This document shows positions 54,282-62,858 of a stretch of DNA of 64,000 bases, piece after piece. Numbering within the stretch: position 1 is the stretch's first letter; every line of letters begins with the position of its first letter. Source of the stretch: JALHVH01 sp964544265 (GTDB taxonomy: Bacteria > Acidobacteriota > Aminicenantia > Aminicenantales > Saccharicenantaceae); the NCBI GenBank assembly GCA_964544265.1, contig CAZJBD010000001.1:1-64000 (forward strand), given 5' to 3'. The notes under the pieces were generated by a model that saw nothing but the letters and a program-made list of their open reading frames with translations, was not told the origin of the DNA and did no database searches. A program made the position numbers and the translations under genes.

Positions 54282-56438
54282 ATGAACGGAAAACTGGATA
54301 GGATTCGCATCATCGAGTCGGCGGAGAGGCACGTTAAAGCCGGGAAACTCAAGGAAGCGGTCTCCGAATACCAGAAGCTCCTGGAAGGGGATGCCCAGGA
54401 TTTTGCGATCAGCAACATCATCGGCGACTTGTATGTCCGCCTCGGGCAGAACGAGAGGGCCGCCAAATCCTTCCAGACCGTTGCCGACGAATATGAGAGG
54501 CGGGGGCTTTACTCCCAAGCCCTGGCCGTCTTCAAAAAGATCGCCAAGATCAAACCCGAGGACCCCGATCTGTCCATCAAACTGGCTGACATCTACAGCC
54601 TCCAGGGGTTCGCCGGGGAAGCCAAAAAGGAGTATCTCAAGACCGCGGAACAGTTCCTGAAATCTAAGAGGTCTTTAGAGGCCGTCCGTGTTTATGAGAA
54701 AGTCGTCAAATTGGACAAGGACGATCTCGACTCCAAGATGACCCTGGCGGGGCTTTACAAAGATGAGGGATTCAAAGACGCCGCTTCAGACCAGCTGGAT
54801 GATATCGCCGAGCTGAAGCTCAGTCAGGACAATTCGGACGAAGCCGAAAAATTATTCCTCCAAGCCAAGCACATCAGCCCGTCCCATCTCAGGACTCTCC
54901 TCGGCTTGGTCGACGTCTACAAGCGGAGGGACCAGAAGAAGAAGGCCGTCGACCTCGTTGAACGAGCCCTCAAGGAAGATGTTGAGAATCCGACTCTCCT
55001 CAATCTTCTCGGGAACTTCGCCTTCGAGGAAGGGGATTTTGCAAAAGCCGAGGAAACGTTCGGCAAGGTCGTCAAGGCGCATCCGATGAACGTCAACGCC
55101 AGGATTAAGCTGGGAAGGATCTATATCCAGAAAGAAAGCCTGGACCAAGCCTTCGATCTTTACGAGCCGCTCGTCAATAATCTCATCAAGAAGCAGAAAG
55201 AAGAAAAAGCGATCGGCCTCCTGGGGCTGATCCTGGCTGCCCACAAGTCTCATCTGCCGTCTCTTGACAAGCTATCGTCGATTTACCGGGCCAGCAAGAA
55301 CTTCGCCAAGCTGGAGGTCGTGGATAGGGTTCTCCTGGATGAAATGAATCGACAGGGCCTTAAGAATAAGGCACTCACCACGCTTGCCGAGCTGGTTAAG
55401 ATCCGCCCCGATGATCTAGATCTCATCAAGGAGCACGCGGCCCTCCGAAGAGACCTCGGCCTCCCGGAGGAGGAAGAGGGGGAGGATTCCTGGGTTGTTT
55501 CGGTTAAGGACCGGGAGGCCATCCAACATACGTTGGAGCAGGCGGATCTCTATATCCAGCAGGGACTCGTCCGCAATGCCCGCAGGATCCTCGAGAACTT
55601 GAGGATGAAATATTCCGATGATCCCCAGATCATGCAGAAGATTGCTGTGCTGGACGAGATCCGCAGCCAGATGAGCGAGGAGGAGATCCGGGTTCGCGTG
55701 GAGAAGGCCCAGGCCATGGAGACCATGGCCAAGCGAAAAGAATCCCGCGCGGTTCCCGAAAGCGAGAAGCAGGGACCCCCGCAGAAAGAAAAACGGCCCC
55801 CAACTCCGCGTTTCTTAAAGGATGTCGTCGATGAGGAGAAGATGAGCACGGCCGACATCTTCGCAGAGACGGACATCATTCCCTTCCTCTCCCCGGAGTC
55901 GGGCGAAAAAAAGTATTTCGACCTCAAGGAGCGGATCGAGGAAGAGGCCCGGATGATCGAGGCGGTTCACTTCCGACAGGCCAACGGGGGCATGACACAG
56001 TTCGAGAAGGAGCTTTCGGCGATCGTCTCGGATTTCAAGAAGGAACTCAAGGAGAAGGTCCCGGGCGAGGACTACGAGATTCATTATCAACTCGGGATCG
56101 CCTTCATGGAACAGGGCCTGTTCAGCGAGGCCATTGAGGAGCTCAGCGTGGCCAGCAAGGACAAGGTCCGGGCCATGGAGTGCTACAGCATCATCAGCCA
56201 GTGCTTTAGGAAGAAGAAGGACTGGGCTGAGGCCGAGCGTTGGTTGAACAAAGCCCTCCTCATGGCGAAAGAAGGAACGGAAGCGTATTTCGCCTTGACC
56301 TACGACCGGGCCATTCTTTCCGAGGAGGCCAAGGAAACAGACAAGGCCCTTTCCCTTTTTAAGGAGATCCAGACTTGGAATCCCGCCTACCGGGGCATCT
56401 CGGACAAGGTTACCAGCCTGGAAAAGGCGGGCTCCTGA
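54282..56438 (+). CDS. Large TPR-repeat protein
   Basis: 718 residues without signal peptide or membrane segment, so cytoplasmic. Residues 1-440 are tandem 34-residue TPR helices (KEAVSEYQKLLEGDAQDFA, KAEETFGKVVKAHPMNVN and similar). A charged linker around 470-540 is rich in Glu, Lys and Pro, and a second TPR block fills 580-710 (YQLGIAFMEQGLFSEAIEEL). A scaffold role is inferred; no enzyme domain is visible. It lies 4 bases after rnhB and is likely part of the same transcript. It ends 15 bases from the convergent porin gene. Confidence 0.85.
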   Translation: MNGKLDRIRIIESAERHVKAGKLKEAVSEYQKLLEGDAQDFAISNIIGDLYVRLGQNERAAKSFQTVADEYERRGLYSQALAVFKKIAKIKPEDPDLSIKLADIYSLQGFAGEAKKEYLKTAEQFLKSKRSLEAVRVYEKVVKLDKDDLDSKMTLAGLYKDEGFKDAASDQLDDIAELKLSQDNSDEAEKLFLQAKHISPSHLRTLLGLVDVYKRRDQKKKAVDLVERALKEDVENPTLLNLLGNFAFEEGDFAKAEETFGKVVKAHPMNVNARIKLGRIYIQKESLDQAFDLYEPLVNNLIKKQKEEKAIGLLGLILAAHKSHLPSLDKLSSIYRASKNFAKLEVVDRVLLDEMNRQGLKNKALTTLAELVKIRPDDLDLIKEHAALRRDLGLPEEEEGEDSWVVSVKDREAIQHTLEQADLYIQQGLVRNARRILENLRMKYSDDPQIMQKIAVLDEIRSQMSEEEIRVRVEKAQAMETMAKRKESRAVPESEKQGPPQKEKRPPTPRFLKDVVDEEKMSTADIFAETDIIPFLSPESGEKKYFDLKERIEEEARMIEAVHFRQANGGMTQFEKELSAIVSDFKKELKEKVPGEDYEIHYQLGIAFMEQGLFSEAIEELSVASKDKVRAMECYSIISQCFRKKKDWAEAERWLNKALLMAKEGTEAYFALTYDRAILSEEAKETDKALSLFKEIQTWNPAYRGISDKVTSLEKAGS

Positions 56439-56453
56439 TGAACCCTGCGGCCC

Positions 56454-57626
56454 TTAGAACGCTGTGATCAAACCCAATCCAATCCGGGCGTGCTTCCCCA
56501 AGGGGCTATCGAATACATAGGTGAATTCAGCCGTGGCCCGCAGATTCCGTCTTAAAAGATAGCCGTAGTGGACTGTTCCCGAAGAGGACTTAAGGTCCGT
56601 TTGCTCGGAATCCACCCAGTTTAGGAGGCCGAGCGCGTACCAACGGCTGTCGTCACCCTTCGGCCAATAGACGACCTCGGCAAATCCCCCCCGCGTCCTA
56701 ATTTCCAGAGGGCGGACTATGGAAAAAAACGGATTGTCATCGCGTCGTTCGACATACTGAAGATTCAGTTGGATCGGTCCGGCGTCCCATGAGGCGTCGG
56801 CCCCTGCCATCCAGAGGGCGTTTACTGCGGCTTCCTGCTTTTCCTTCCCCAGGTATCCGAATCCGCCGATTCGGAAACGGTCCCCTACGTCTTGAGAGAC
56901 ACGGAGCAAGACGTTCTTATATTTATCCCCGTCGAAGTTCCCGAGAGGATCGGTCGGATCGAGCCCGTTGCCGTTGATGATCTCCAAGCAGAGATCAGCG
57001 CCGCTCTTCAGGCCGAGGGTCGTCATGATCCCCCGGTCATAGGTCAGGTCGGCTTTGCAGCCGCCGACCTTGGTGGCGTAGATTTGATAATCCTCGAACG
57101 GCAGGCGGAGCTCCCGTTTGAATAGGGGATCGGAGACTTGGAACTGCCCGACATAGAAATCGAAGTCCGGTCCGAGGACGTCATTAAACATGACAAAGGC
57201 GTCCTCCAGGCCGGCCACCTCGCCGCGCTCTCCGAAGAAGAAATAGAGGTAGTAGGAAATGTGCTTGGTGATTTCGCCGCCGGACAGCAATTTAATGATA
57301 TAGGGAGCGGAAAAATCGATTTTTCGAGAGCTGGAATTGTTGTAGGAGAGGAAGCCCTCCAGCCTCAGGGCGATGGGAACATCCCTGAGGAGAGAAAGCC
57401 AGCCGTCTCCGGTGTCGACATAATAGCGAGGAGTCTCCTTGTCTTTGATGACGAAGCCGTTCGCGGCGAAGGTTTCTCCGTATGGTTTGAGCTTGGGGAA
57501 GGGAGTGTGGCAGGTCTTGCAGGTCATGCTGTATTTCCTGGCGAAGGCCGGCATGGATAAGGCTGAACCGCTGAGGGCGGAGAAGAGCATAGCAAACCCG
57601 ATCCCGATTCTCAGGTTTCGCCGCAT
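56454..57626 (-). CDS. Outer-membrane barrel with N-terminal c-type haem motif
   Basis: 390 residues. A signal peptide (to about residue 29) is followed at once by Cys36-Lys-Thr-Cys39-His40, a c-type haem site in KYSMTCKTCHTPFPKLKP. The rest is predicted as an outer-membrane beta-barrel: alternating strands (YYLYFFFGERGEVAGLEDAF, FDFYVGQFQVSDP, ATAEFTYVFDSPLG) and a terminal Phe. This fuses a haem to a porin-like barrel. It follows a multiheme cytochrome by 12 bases. An electron conduit through the outer membrane is plausible; redox activity is untested. Confidence 0.78.
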   Translation of the reverse strand: MRRNLRIGIGFAMLFSALSGSALSMPAFARKYSMTCKTCHTPFPKLKPYGETFAANGFVIKDKETPRYYVDTGDGWLSLLRDVPIALRLEGFLSYNNSSSRKIDFSAPYIIKLLSGGEITKHISYYLYFFFGERGEVAGLEDAFVMFNDVLGPDFDFYVGQFQVSDPLFKRELRLPFEDYQIYATKVGGCKADLTYDRGIMTTLGLKSGADLCLEIINGNGLDPTDPLGNFDGDKYKNVLLRVSQDVGDRFRIGGFGYLGKEKQEAAVNALWMAGADASWDAGPIQLNLQYVERRDDNPFFSIVRPLEIRTRGGFAEVVYWPKGDDSRWYALGLLNWVDSEQTDLKSSSGTVHYGYLLRRNLRATAEFTYVFDSPLGKHARIGLGLITAF

Positions 57627-57638
57627 GGAATACCTCCT

Positions 57639-59000
57639 CTATTCAAGGATCGTGAGAGTCGTCGAATGCCTGTTGACCTCGACGATCTCAGCCTCGTCGG
57701 GCGGCACGCCCAGAAAATCCGCCACCGGTTTCACCAGCTTCTGGTAGTTCAGGACCGCCGTAACCGTCAGAGGGCCGGGGGCGATGTCCTGCGGCAGAGT
57801 GAACGTGCAGGTCTCGATCTTGGTCTCGCGCGGGCCGATCCGATAATCTACGCCCTGGGTTTTGGTGTTCCACTGTTGGATGGTCATCCGGCCCTGGGGA
57901 TCAAAGTAGGGCATGCGGAAGATTCGGTCCCCGATTGGAATCCCGTCCCTCTGGACGCCCTTGAAGTTGGGGTCGTTGAGGGCGATTCCCATGTCCTGGT
58001 AGGCCAGCACGTCCGCGCCGATCGTATATTCTTCGCCGGCAAAGCCCTTCTTGTCCACCGGGATGTGGTAGGCTTTTCCTTTGGCGTCAACGGCTTCCAC
58101 GTGCATCCAGACGATCCGGTCCTCGACGGACCCGGTCGGAAACTTATGGCCCGTCTTCTGGTTGAAAAGGGCCACCGTGAACTTGACCGGATCGCCGGGC
58201 TGGGCCTCCCGGATGTCGGGGTGGATGCGGAGTTCGATCGTCCCCCGGACCTTCCCCGCGTCGTGAGCGCCGTGGAAAAGATGCTGGCGGGCGTCCGGGT
58301 AAGCGTTGCCCATGGCGGCCGTCTTTCCCTGGGCGTACGTCATGTGGCAATCGTGGCACTTAACGCCCTGCTTAGCGTAGGGCCCATCCTTCCATTCCAA
58401 TTGGGTCGATTTAACCCAGATCCCGTAGGGATCCTTTTCGTTGTGGCAGGTCCCGCAGAATTCCGCCGTAGCCAAAAAATCAGATTTCAGCAGGTTGTGC
58501 TCGGGCGAGTTTTTTCCTTCGCGCGGGCCGTACTTGGTCTTGCCGGGCTCGGAGATCCAATTGAAATTATACGGAGTATCCCCGGCGAGGCCCGTAACGG
58601 TGTGGCAGAGGTCGCAGGCGACGGATTCGTTGGCCCGGCTGTTCTGGGATGGAAGAGGCGGCGGGACGTCGCCGACGAGAAAAGCGATCGGGGCGTGACA
58701 ACCGTTGCAGCCGGCTTTAACACCGGCGACAATACTGTCTTTCTCGGCGTGGGGCACAGCCAGCTTGAAATATTCGATTTCGTCCCAGTGATGGGTGTAG
58801 GCTTGGGACATCATGGCCTGCAGCCACTGCTGGAAAATGTCCGTATGGCATGAGGTCCCGCAGAACTTTGGCGTTTGGAACTCTTCATACTTGCGGGTCC
58901 CCAGCGCTTGGTCCCCCGCTTTTTGGGCCCCTGAGATCGCCAAGCCCAGGAAGAGGACGGCCATGAATACGATGGCTAAAGCAAACGGCGGCTTTTTCAT
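57639..59000 (-). CDS. Multiheme c-type cytochrome
   Basis: 453 residues with a signal peptide (ALAIVFMAVLFLGLAISGAQ). Four CxxCH sites are seen: Cys98-His102 (CNGCH), Cys129-His133 (CDLCH), Cys182-His186 (CGTCH) and Cys215-His219 (CHDCH). A fifth, Cys47-His52 (CGTSCH), is a CxxxCH variant. It resembles cytochrome c554-type proteins, with haems in the first half and a beta-rich C-terminal half. It probably works in the periplasm and is followed by the haem-barrel gene in the same operon. Confidence 0.88.
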   Translation of the reverse strand: MKKPPFALAIVFMAVLFLGLAISGAQKAGDQALGTRKYEEFQTPKFCGTSCHTDIFQQWLQAMMSQAYTHHWDEIEYFKLAVPHAEKDSIVAGVKAGCNGCHAPIAFLVGDVPPPLPSQNSRANESVACDLCHTVTGLAGDTPYNFNWISEPGKTKYGPREGKNSPEHNLLKSDFLATAEFCGTCHNEKDPYGIWVKSTQLEWKDGPYAKQGVKCHDCHMTYAQGKTAAMGNAYPDARQHLFHGAHDAGKVRGTIELRIHPDIREAQPGDPVKFTVALFNQKTGHKFPTGSVEDRIVWMHVEAVDAKGKAYHIPVDKKGFAGEEYTIGADVLAYQDMGIALNDPNFKGVQRDGIPIGDRIFRMPYFDPQGRMTIQQWNTKTQGVDYRIGPRETKIETCTFTLPQDIAPGPLTVTAVLNYQKLVKPVADFLGVPPDEAEIVEVNRHSTTLTILE

Positions 59001-59076
59001 CGTTCCCTCCTTCTTGCCGTTCCCTTGGCTAACGGCGACATTATTCTAGCATAGGTCAGGATTGAATACGCAATCT

Positions 59077-59103
59077 TGTTCGCATTGTAGGTTTGACCCT
59101 GAC
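59077..59103. repeat. Decayed half of the palindromic repeat
   Basis: TGTAGGTTTGACCCT within this stretch equals the inner-outer part of the right arm at 50618-50644. The left arm at about 59049-59075 is degenerate and pairs only in part. It lies in the divergent gap between the cytochrome and the isomerase genes. Confidence 0.5.
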
Positions 59104-59153
59104 TTCGGGCTTTGTTATAAGGATAGGTATCTCGTCTGGGAAGGAGGCGTGTC

Positions 59154-60086
59154 GTGAAACGTCGGGATTTCGTAAGGAACGGATTTGCGGCCGCTGCCGC
59201 CGCCGCGCTGGCGGGGCCGAAACGCCTTTCTTTTAAAGACCAAGGCTCCGAGTCGAAACCCAAGACCACCTTCAAGCTGAAATACGCGCCCTCGATCGGC
59301 CAATTCAAAGCCCACGCCGGGGACGATCCCTTGTCCCAGGTCCGGTTCGCGGCCGGCGAAGGGTTCGGGGCCATGTTCGATAACGGCCTGATGGGACGTC
59401 CGGCCGGGGTCCAGGAGGCCATCTCCAGGGAACTGGAGAGAAATGGAATGGTTTTAGGTCCATTCGTCCTCTACGCTGACTTCGGACAAAAGAGCTTCGT
59501 CACGCGAGATTGGGACGTCCGCGATATGCTGCTCAAAAAAATGAGGCAGGGTGTCGAGTGCGCCAAGCGGATCAATGCCAAGTGGACGTTGGTCGTTCCC
59601 GGCCGCTTCGACGAGAGCCTCGCCTGGGAATACCAGACGGCCGCCGTCATCGAAAACCTCAAGTATTGTATGGAGGTTTGTGAGCCGGCCGGCTTGGTCA
59701 TCGTGCTTGAGCCCCTGAATCCCAAGGACCATCCCGGACTTTTTCTGACCCGCGTCCCCCAGGCCTATGAGATCTGCCGGGCCGTGGCCAGCCCTTCCTG
59801 CAAGATCATCAACGACTTGTACCATCAACAGATCACGGAGGGCAACCTGATCCCCAACATCGACGCTGCCTGGGCGGAGATCGCCGCCTACCACATTGGC
59901 GATACCCCGGGCCGAAAGGAACCCGGAACCGGCGAAATCAATTATAGGAACATCTTCAAGCACCTCCACCGGAGGGGCTTCCAGGGCGTCTTGGGGATGG
60001 AACATGGCCAGAGTGTTCCCGGGAGAGCCGGGGAAAGGGCGGTCATAGACGCGGTCGCTGGCATAAAAAATATTTTCAAGTTCTCC
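59154..60086 (+). CDS. Tat-exported hydroxypyruvate isomerase-like protein, cut by assembly gap
   Basis: At least 311 residues before the gap. MKRRDFVRNGFAAAAAAALAG is a twin-arginine signal. The body is a xylose-isomerase-like/AP endonuclease-2 TIM barrel of the hydroxypyruvate isomerase type: metal ligands are expected in VIVLEPLN (Glu), INDLYHQQ (Asp/His), AYHIGDTPGR (His) and LGMEHGQS (Glu), all present. The GTG start has AAGGAGG 6 bases upstream. The last codons before the Ns, KNIFKFS, are near the expected C terminus, so little is lost. Confidence 0.85.
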
Positions 60087-60096
60087 NNNNNNNNNN
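60087..60096. other. Assembly gap of ten Ns
   Basis: Ten undetermined bases, probably a placeholder of fixed length. The 12 bases after the gap (60097-60108) repeat those at 60042-60053, so the flanks may overlap or be misjoined. Confidence 0.95.
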
Positions 60097-60223
60097 GTCA
60101 TAGACGCGTATAGAGAGTGTGATAACTTCTGATGAGCTGGACAGGCCGGAACGAGCTGCGGGCTTCGGTCTGCGTCTTCCACCTGACAAGGTAAAAAGAA
60201 CGGTTCTTGGCAAGGAGGGAATA

Positions 60224-61480
60224 ATGGAAATTACAAGAAGGGATTTCATCAAGACATCGCTGGCCGCATCGCTGGCCACCGCCATCCCGGCAAGCCTCGG
60301 CCTGCACGCCGCCGGGTCGGATTCGATCCGCATCGGGATCGTCGGCTGCGGGGGCCGGGCCACGGGCGCGGCCATCGATTGCATGGACGCAGCCCCGGGT
60401 GTTGAGGTCATCGCCATGTCCGATCTTTTTCAGGACCGCCTCGACTCATCGCTTGCGGCGCTCAGGGAAAAACATCCGGACAAGATCAAGGTCGCGCCCG
60501 AGAGGTGTTTCACGGGCTTCGACGGCTACAAGAAGGTGTGCGCCCTTCCGGACGTCAACCTCATTGTGACGGCGGCCCCGCCGGGTTTCCGGCCGATCCA
60601 CCTCCAGGCGGCCATAGAGGCGGGAAAGAATGTTTTCATGGAAAAACCCGTTGCCGTGGACCCCACTGGCGTCCGCTCTATAATCGCCTCCTCGGAACTG
60701 GCCCGGTCCAAGGGACTGGCCGTCGTCGCCGGCACCCAGCGCCGCCACCAGGCCCGATATCTGGAACTCATGCGGCGGATCCAGGGTGGGGCGATCGGCG
60801 AGATCGTCGGCGGCCAGTGTTACTGGAACCAGGGCGAGCTCTGGGTTGTGAAGAAGACTCCCGAGATGTCCGATATGGAATGGCAGTGCCGGAATTGGCT
60901 CTATTTCACCTGGCTTTCCGGCGACCACATCGTCGAACAGCATGTCCACAACATCGACGTCATGAACTGGGCGATCGGAGCCCTGCCGGTCAAGGTTATG
61001 GCCATGGGCGGGCGCCAGGTCCGGACGGCTCCCGAATATGGAAACATCTACGACCACTTCGCCGTCGAATTCGAATACCCCGGGGGTGTGCGCGTCCTGA
61101 GCATGTGCCGTCAGATCCCCGGCTGCGCCGATCGGGTCGAAGAGAGGATCGTCGGGACCAGGGGCTCGGCCTTCGGATACGGTGAAATCAAGGGACCCGA
61201 GCCCTGGAAGTTCGAGGGCGAGGAGATGAATCCCTATGTCCAGGAACAGGCGGACCTCATTGCGGCCATCCGTAAGGGCGAGCCTCTAAACGAGGGGCGG
61301 CGCATCGCCGAGAGCACCCTGTGCGCGGTCATGGGACGGATGAGCGCCTACACCGGCCGGGCCATCAGCTGGGAATGGGCGATGAATGACTCGAAGCTCG
61401 ACTTGACCCCGCCCAAATTCGAGTTAGGAGATCTTACGGTCGAGCCCGTGGCCATTCCTGGAGTGACGCCGCTCATCTGA
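60224..61480 (+). CDS. Tat-exported Gfo/Idh/MocA oxidoreductase
   Basis: 418 residues. MEITRRDFIKTSLAASLATA is a Tat signal with Arg5-Arg6. A Rossmann domain follows (IGIVGCGGRATG near residue 34), with the EKPVAVDPTG motif holding the Gfo/Idh lysine, and the substrate domain HVHNIDVMNWAIG. NAD(P)-dependent sugar or inositol oxidoreduction outside the cytoplasm implies a bound cofactor, as in exported glucose-fructose oxidoreductase. AAGGAGG precedes ATG 60224. Confidence 0.9.
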   Translation: MEITRRDFIKTSLAASLATAIPASLGLHAAGSDSIRIGIVGCGGRATGAAIDCMDAAPGVEVIAMSDLFQDRLDSSLAALREKHPDKIKVAPERCFTGFDGYKKVCALPDVNLIVTAAPPGFRPIHLQAAIEAGKNVFMEKPVAVDPTGVRSIIASSELARSKGLAVVAGTQRRHQARYLELMRRIQGGAIGEIVGGQCYWNQGELWVVKKTPEMSDMEWQCRNWLYFTWLSGDHIVEQHVHNIDVMNWAIGALPVKVMAMGGRQVRTAPEYGNIYDHFAVEFEYPGGVRVLSMCRQIPGCADRVEERIVGTRGSAFGYGEIKGPEPWKFEGEEMNPYVQEQADLIAAIRKGEPLNEGRRIAESTLCAVMGRMSAYTGRAISWEWAMNDSKLDLTPPKFELGDLTVEPVAIPGVTPLI

Positions 61481-61535
61481 GAGAGAAGAGGCCAGGGAAA
61501 GGATTGGTGAATCCATGATCAGGAAAGAGAATTTC

Positions 61536-62840
61536 ATGAGACGGAGGGACTTTCTTAAGGCCGTACCCGCGACTGTCGCGGGCCTGGCCGGATTTCCGAC
61601 CATCGTCCGTGCCTCCGCGCTGGGTAAGGCTGGGAAGCCGGCCGCGAGCGACAGGATAGTCATGGCCGGCATTGGGTTCGGCATGCAGGGACCCTGGAAT
61701 ATGCAGAACTTGCTGGAGAAGGATGAGGTCCAATGGGTGGCCGTCTGTGACATCGACAAAGGCCACCTCCAGGAGGCCAGGGACATCGTCAATGGAAAAT
61801 ATGGGAATAAGGACTGCGCCGTCTATCACGACTTCCGCGAACTTTTCGCCCGGGGGGACCTTGACGCCGTCTCGATCGCGGTCCCCGACCATTGGCACGC
61901 CATCCTGGCCATCTCCGCCGCCCGGGCGGGTTTAGATATTTTCGGAGAAAAGCCTCTCTCCCACAGCCTGCTCGAAGGGAGGGCCATTTGTGAAGCCGTC
62001 AAGAGATACGGCCGCGTCTGGCAGACGGGATCTTGGCAGCGTTCGGTCGAGAACTTCCACCGGGCCGCCGAGCTCGTCAGGAACGGACGGATCGGCAAGG
62101 TCCTTCGGGTCGAGGTCGGCCTCCCAGAAGGCCACTATGACTTTGCGGGGACGTTTGGGGAAGAAGCTCTTGTCCCTGCGCCTCCGGAGCTGGATTACGA
62201 CCGTTGGATCGGTCCCGCTCCATGGGTCCCGTACTGCAAGGCTCGCGTCCATATGAACTGGCGCTGGAATATGGATTTCGGCGGCGGCCAGCTCATGGAC
62301 TGGGTTGGCCACCACGTGGACATCGCCCACTGGGGCCTCGGCTATGATGGGACCGGTCCGGTCGAAATCGAGGGCTTCGGCGAGTTTCCGAGCAAGGGCA
62401 TCTACAACAGTCCTATGCGCTATTACGTGACCGCCAAGTATGCCAACGGAATGCCGATGATTATCGCGGGCGGGTATCCGGAAATCTGGAGCGGAACCAA
62501 GTGGATAGGAGACCGCGGCTGGATCTGGGTCGACAGGGGAGAATACCTGATGGAGCCCGCGGCCCTTAAGGACGAGGAGATTGGCCCGGAAGAGATTCGC
62601 CTCATCAAAAACCGCGATCACTTCCAGAATTTCGTCGATTGTATCCGGACGAGGAGCTTGACGGTCGCGCCCTGTGAGACGGCCCATCGTTCGGCGAGTG
62701 TCGGCCACCTTGGTGTGATCGCCATGGAGGTCGGAAGGAAAATTTATTGGGACCCCGAGACCGAGGCCATCATCGGCGACCTTGAGGCCGAGAGGCTCTT
62801 GGCCCGTGCCTACCGAGGGCCCTGGCAGCTCCCGTTGTAG
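61536..62840 (+). CDS. Tat-exported Gfo/Idh/MocA oxidoreductase, second copy
   Basis: 434 residues. MRRRDFLKAVPATVAG is the Tat signal. The Rossmann motif is IGFGMQGPW, a variant of GxGxxG, and the key lysine is in FGEKPLSHS. The substrate domain contains GGGQLMDWVGHHVDIAHW. It is not a close copy of the previous gene. ATG 61536 has AGGAAAGAG upstream; an ATG at 61515 is an alternative. Confidence 0.9.
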   Translation: MRRRDFLKAVPATVAGLAGFPTIVRASALGKAGKPAASDRIVMAGIGFGMQGPWNMQNLLEKDEVQWVAVCDIDKGHLQEARDIVNGKYGNKDCAVYHDFRELFARGDLDAVSIAVPDHWHAILAISAARAGLDIFGEKPLSHSLLEGRAICEAVKRYGRVWQTGSWQRSVENFHRAAELVRNGRIGKVLRVEVGLPEGHYDFAGTFGEEALVPAPPELDYDRWIGPAPWVPYCKARVHMNWRWNMDFGGGQLMDWVGHHVDIAHWGLGYDGTGPVEIEGFGEFPSKGIYNSPMRYYVTAKYANGMPMIIAGGYPEIWSGTKWIGDRGWIWVDRGEYLMEPAALKDEEIGPEEIRLIKNRDHFQNFVDCIRTRSLTVAPCETAHRSASVGHLGVIAMEVGRKIYWDPETEAIIGDLEAERLLARAYRGPWQLPL

Positions 62841-62858
62841 GATGAGAGGAGAAAGCGC

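Noticed and set aside
57666..58853. A 395-codon open frame antisense to the multiheme cytochrome
   Set aside because: The minus strand carries the haem motifs and a signal peptide. No independent support exists for the other strand.
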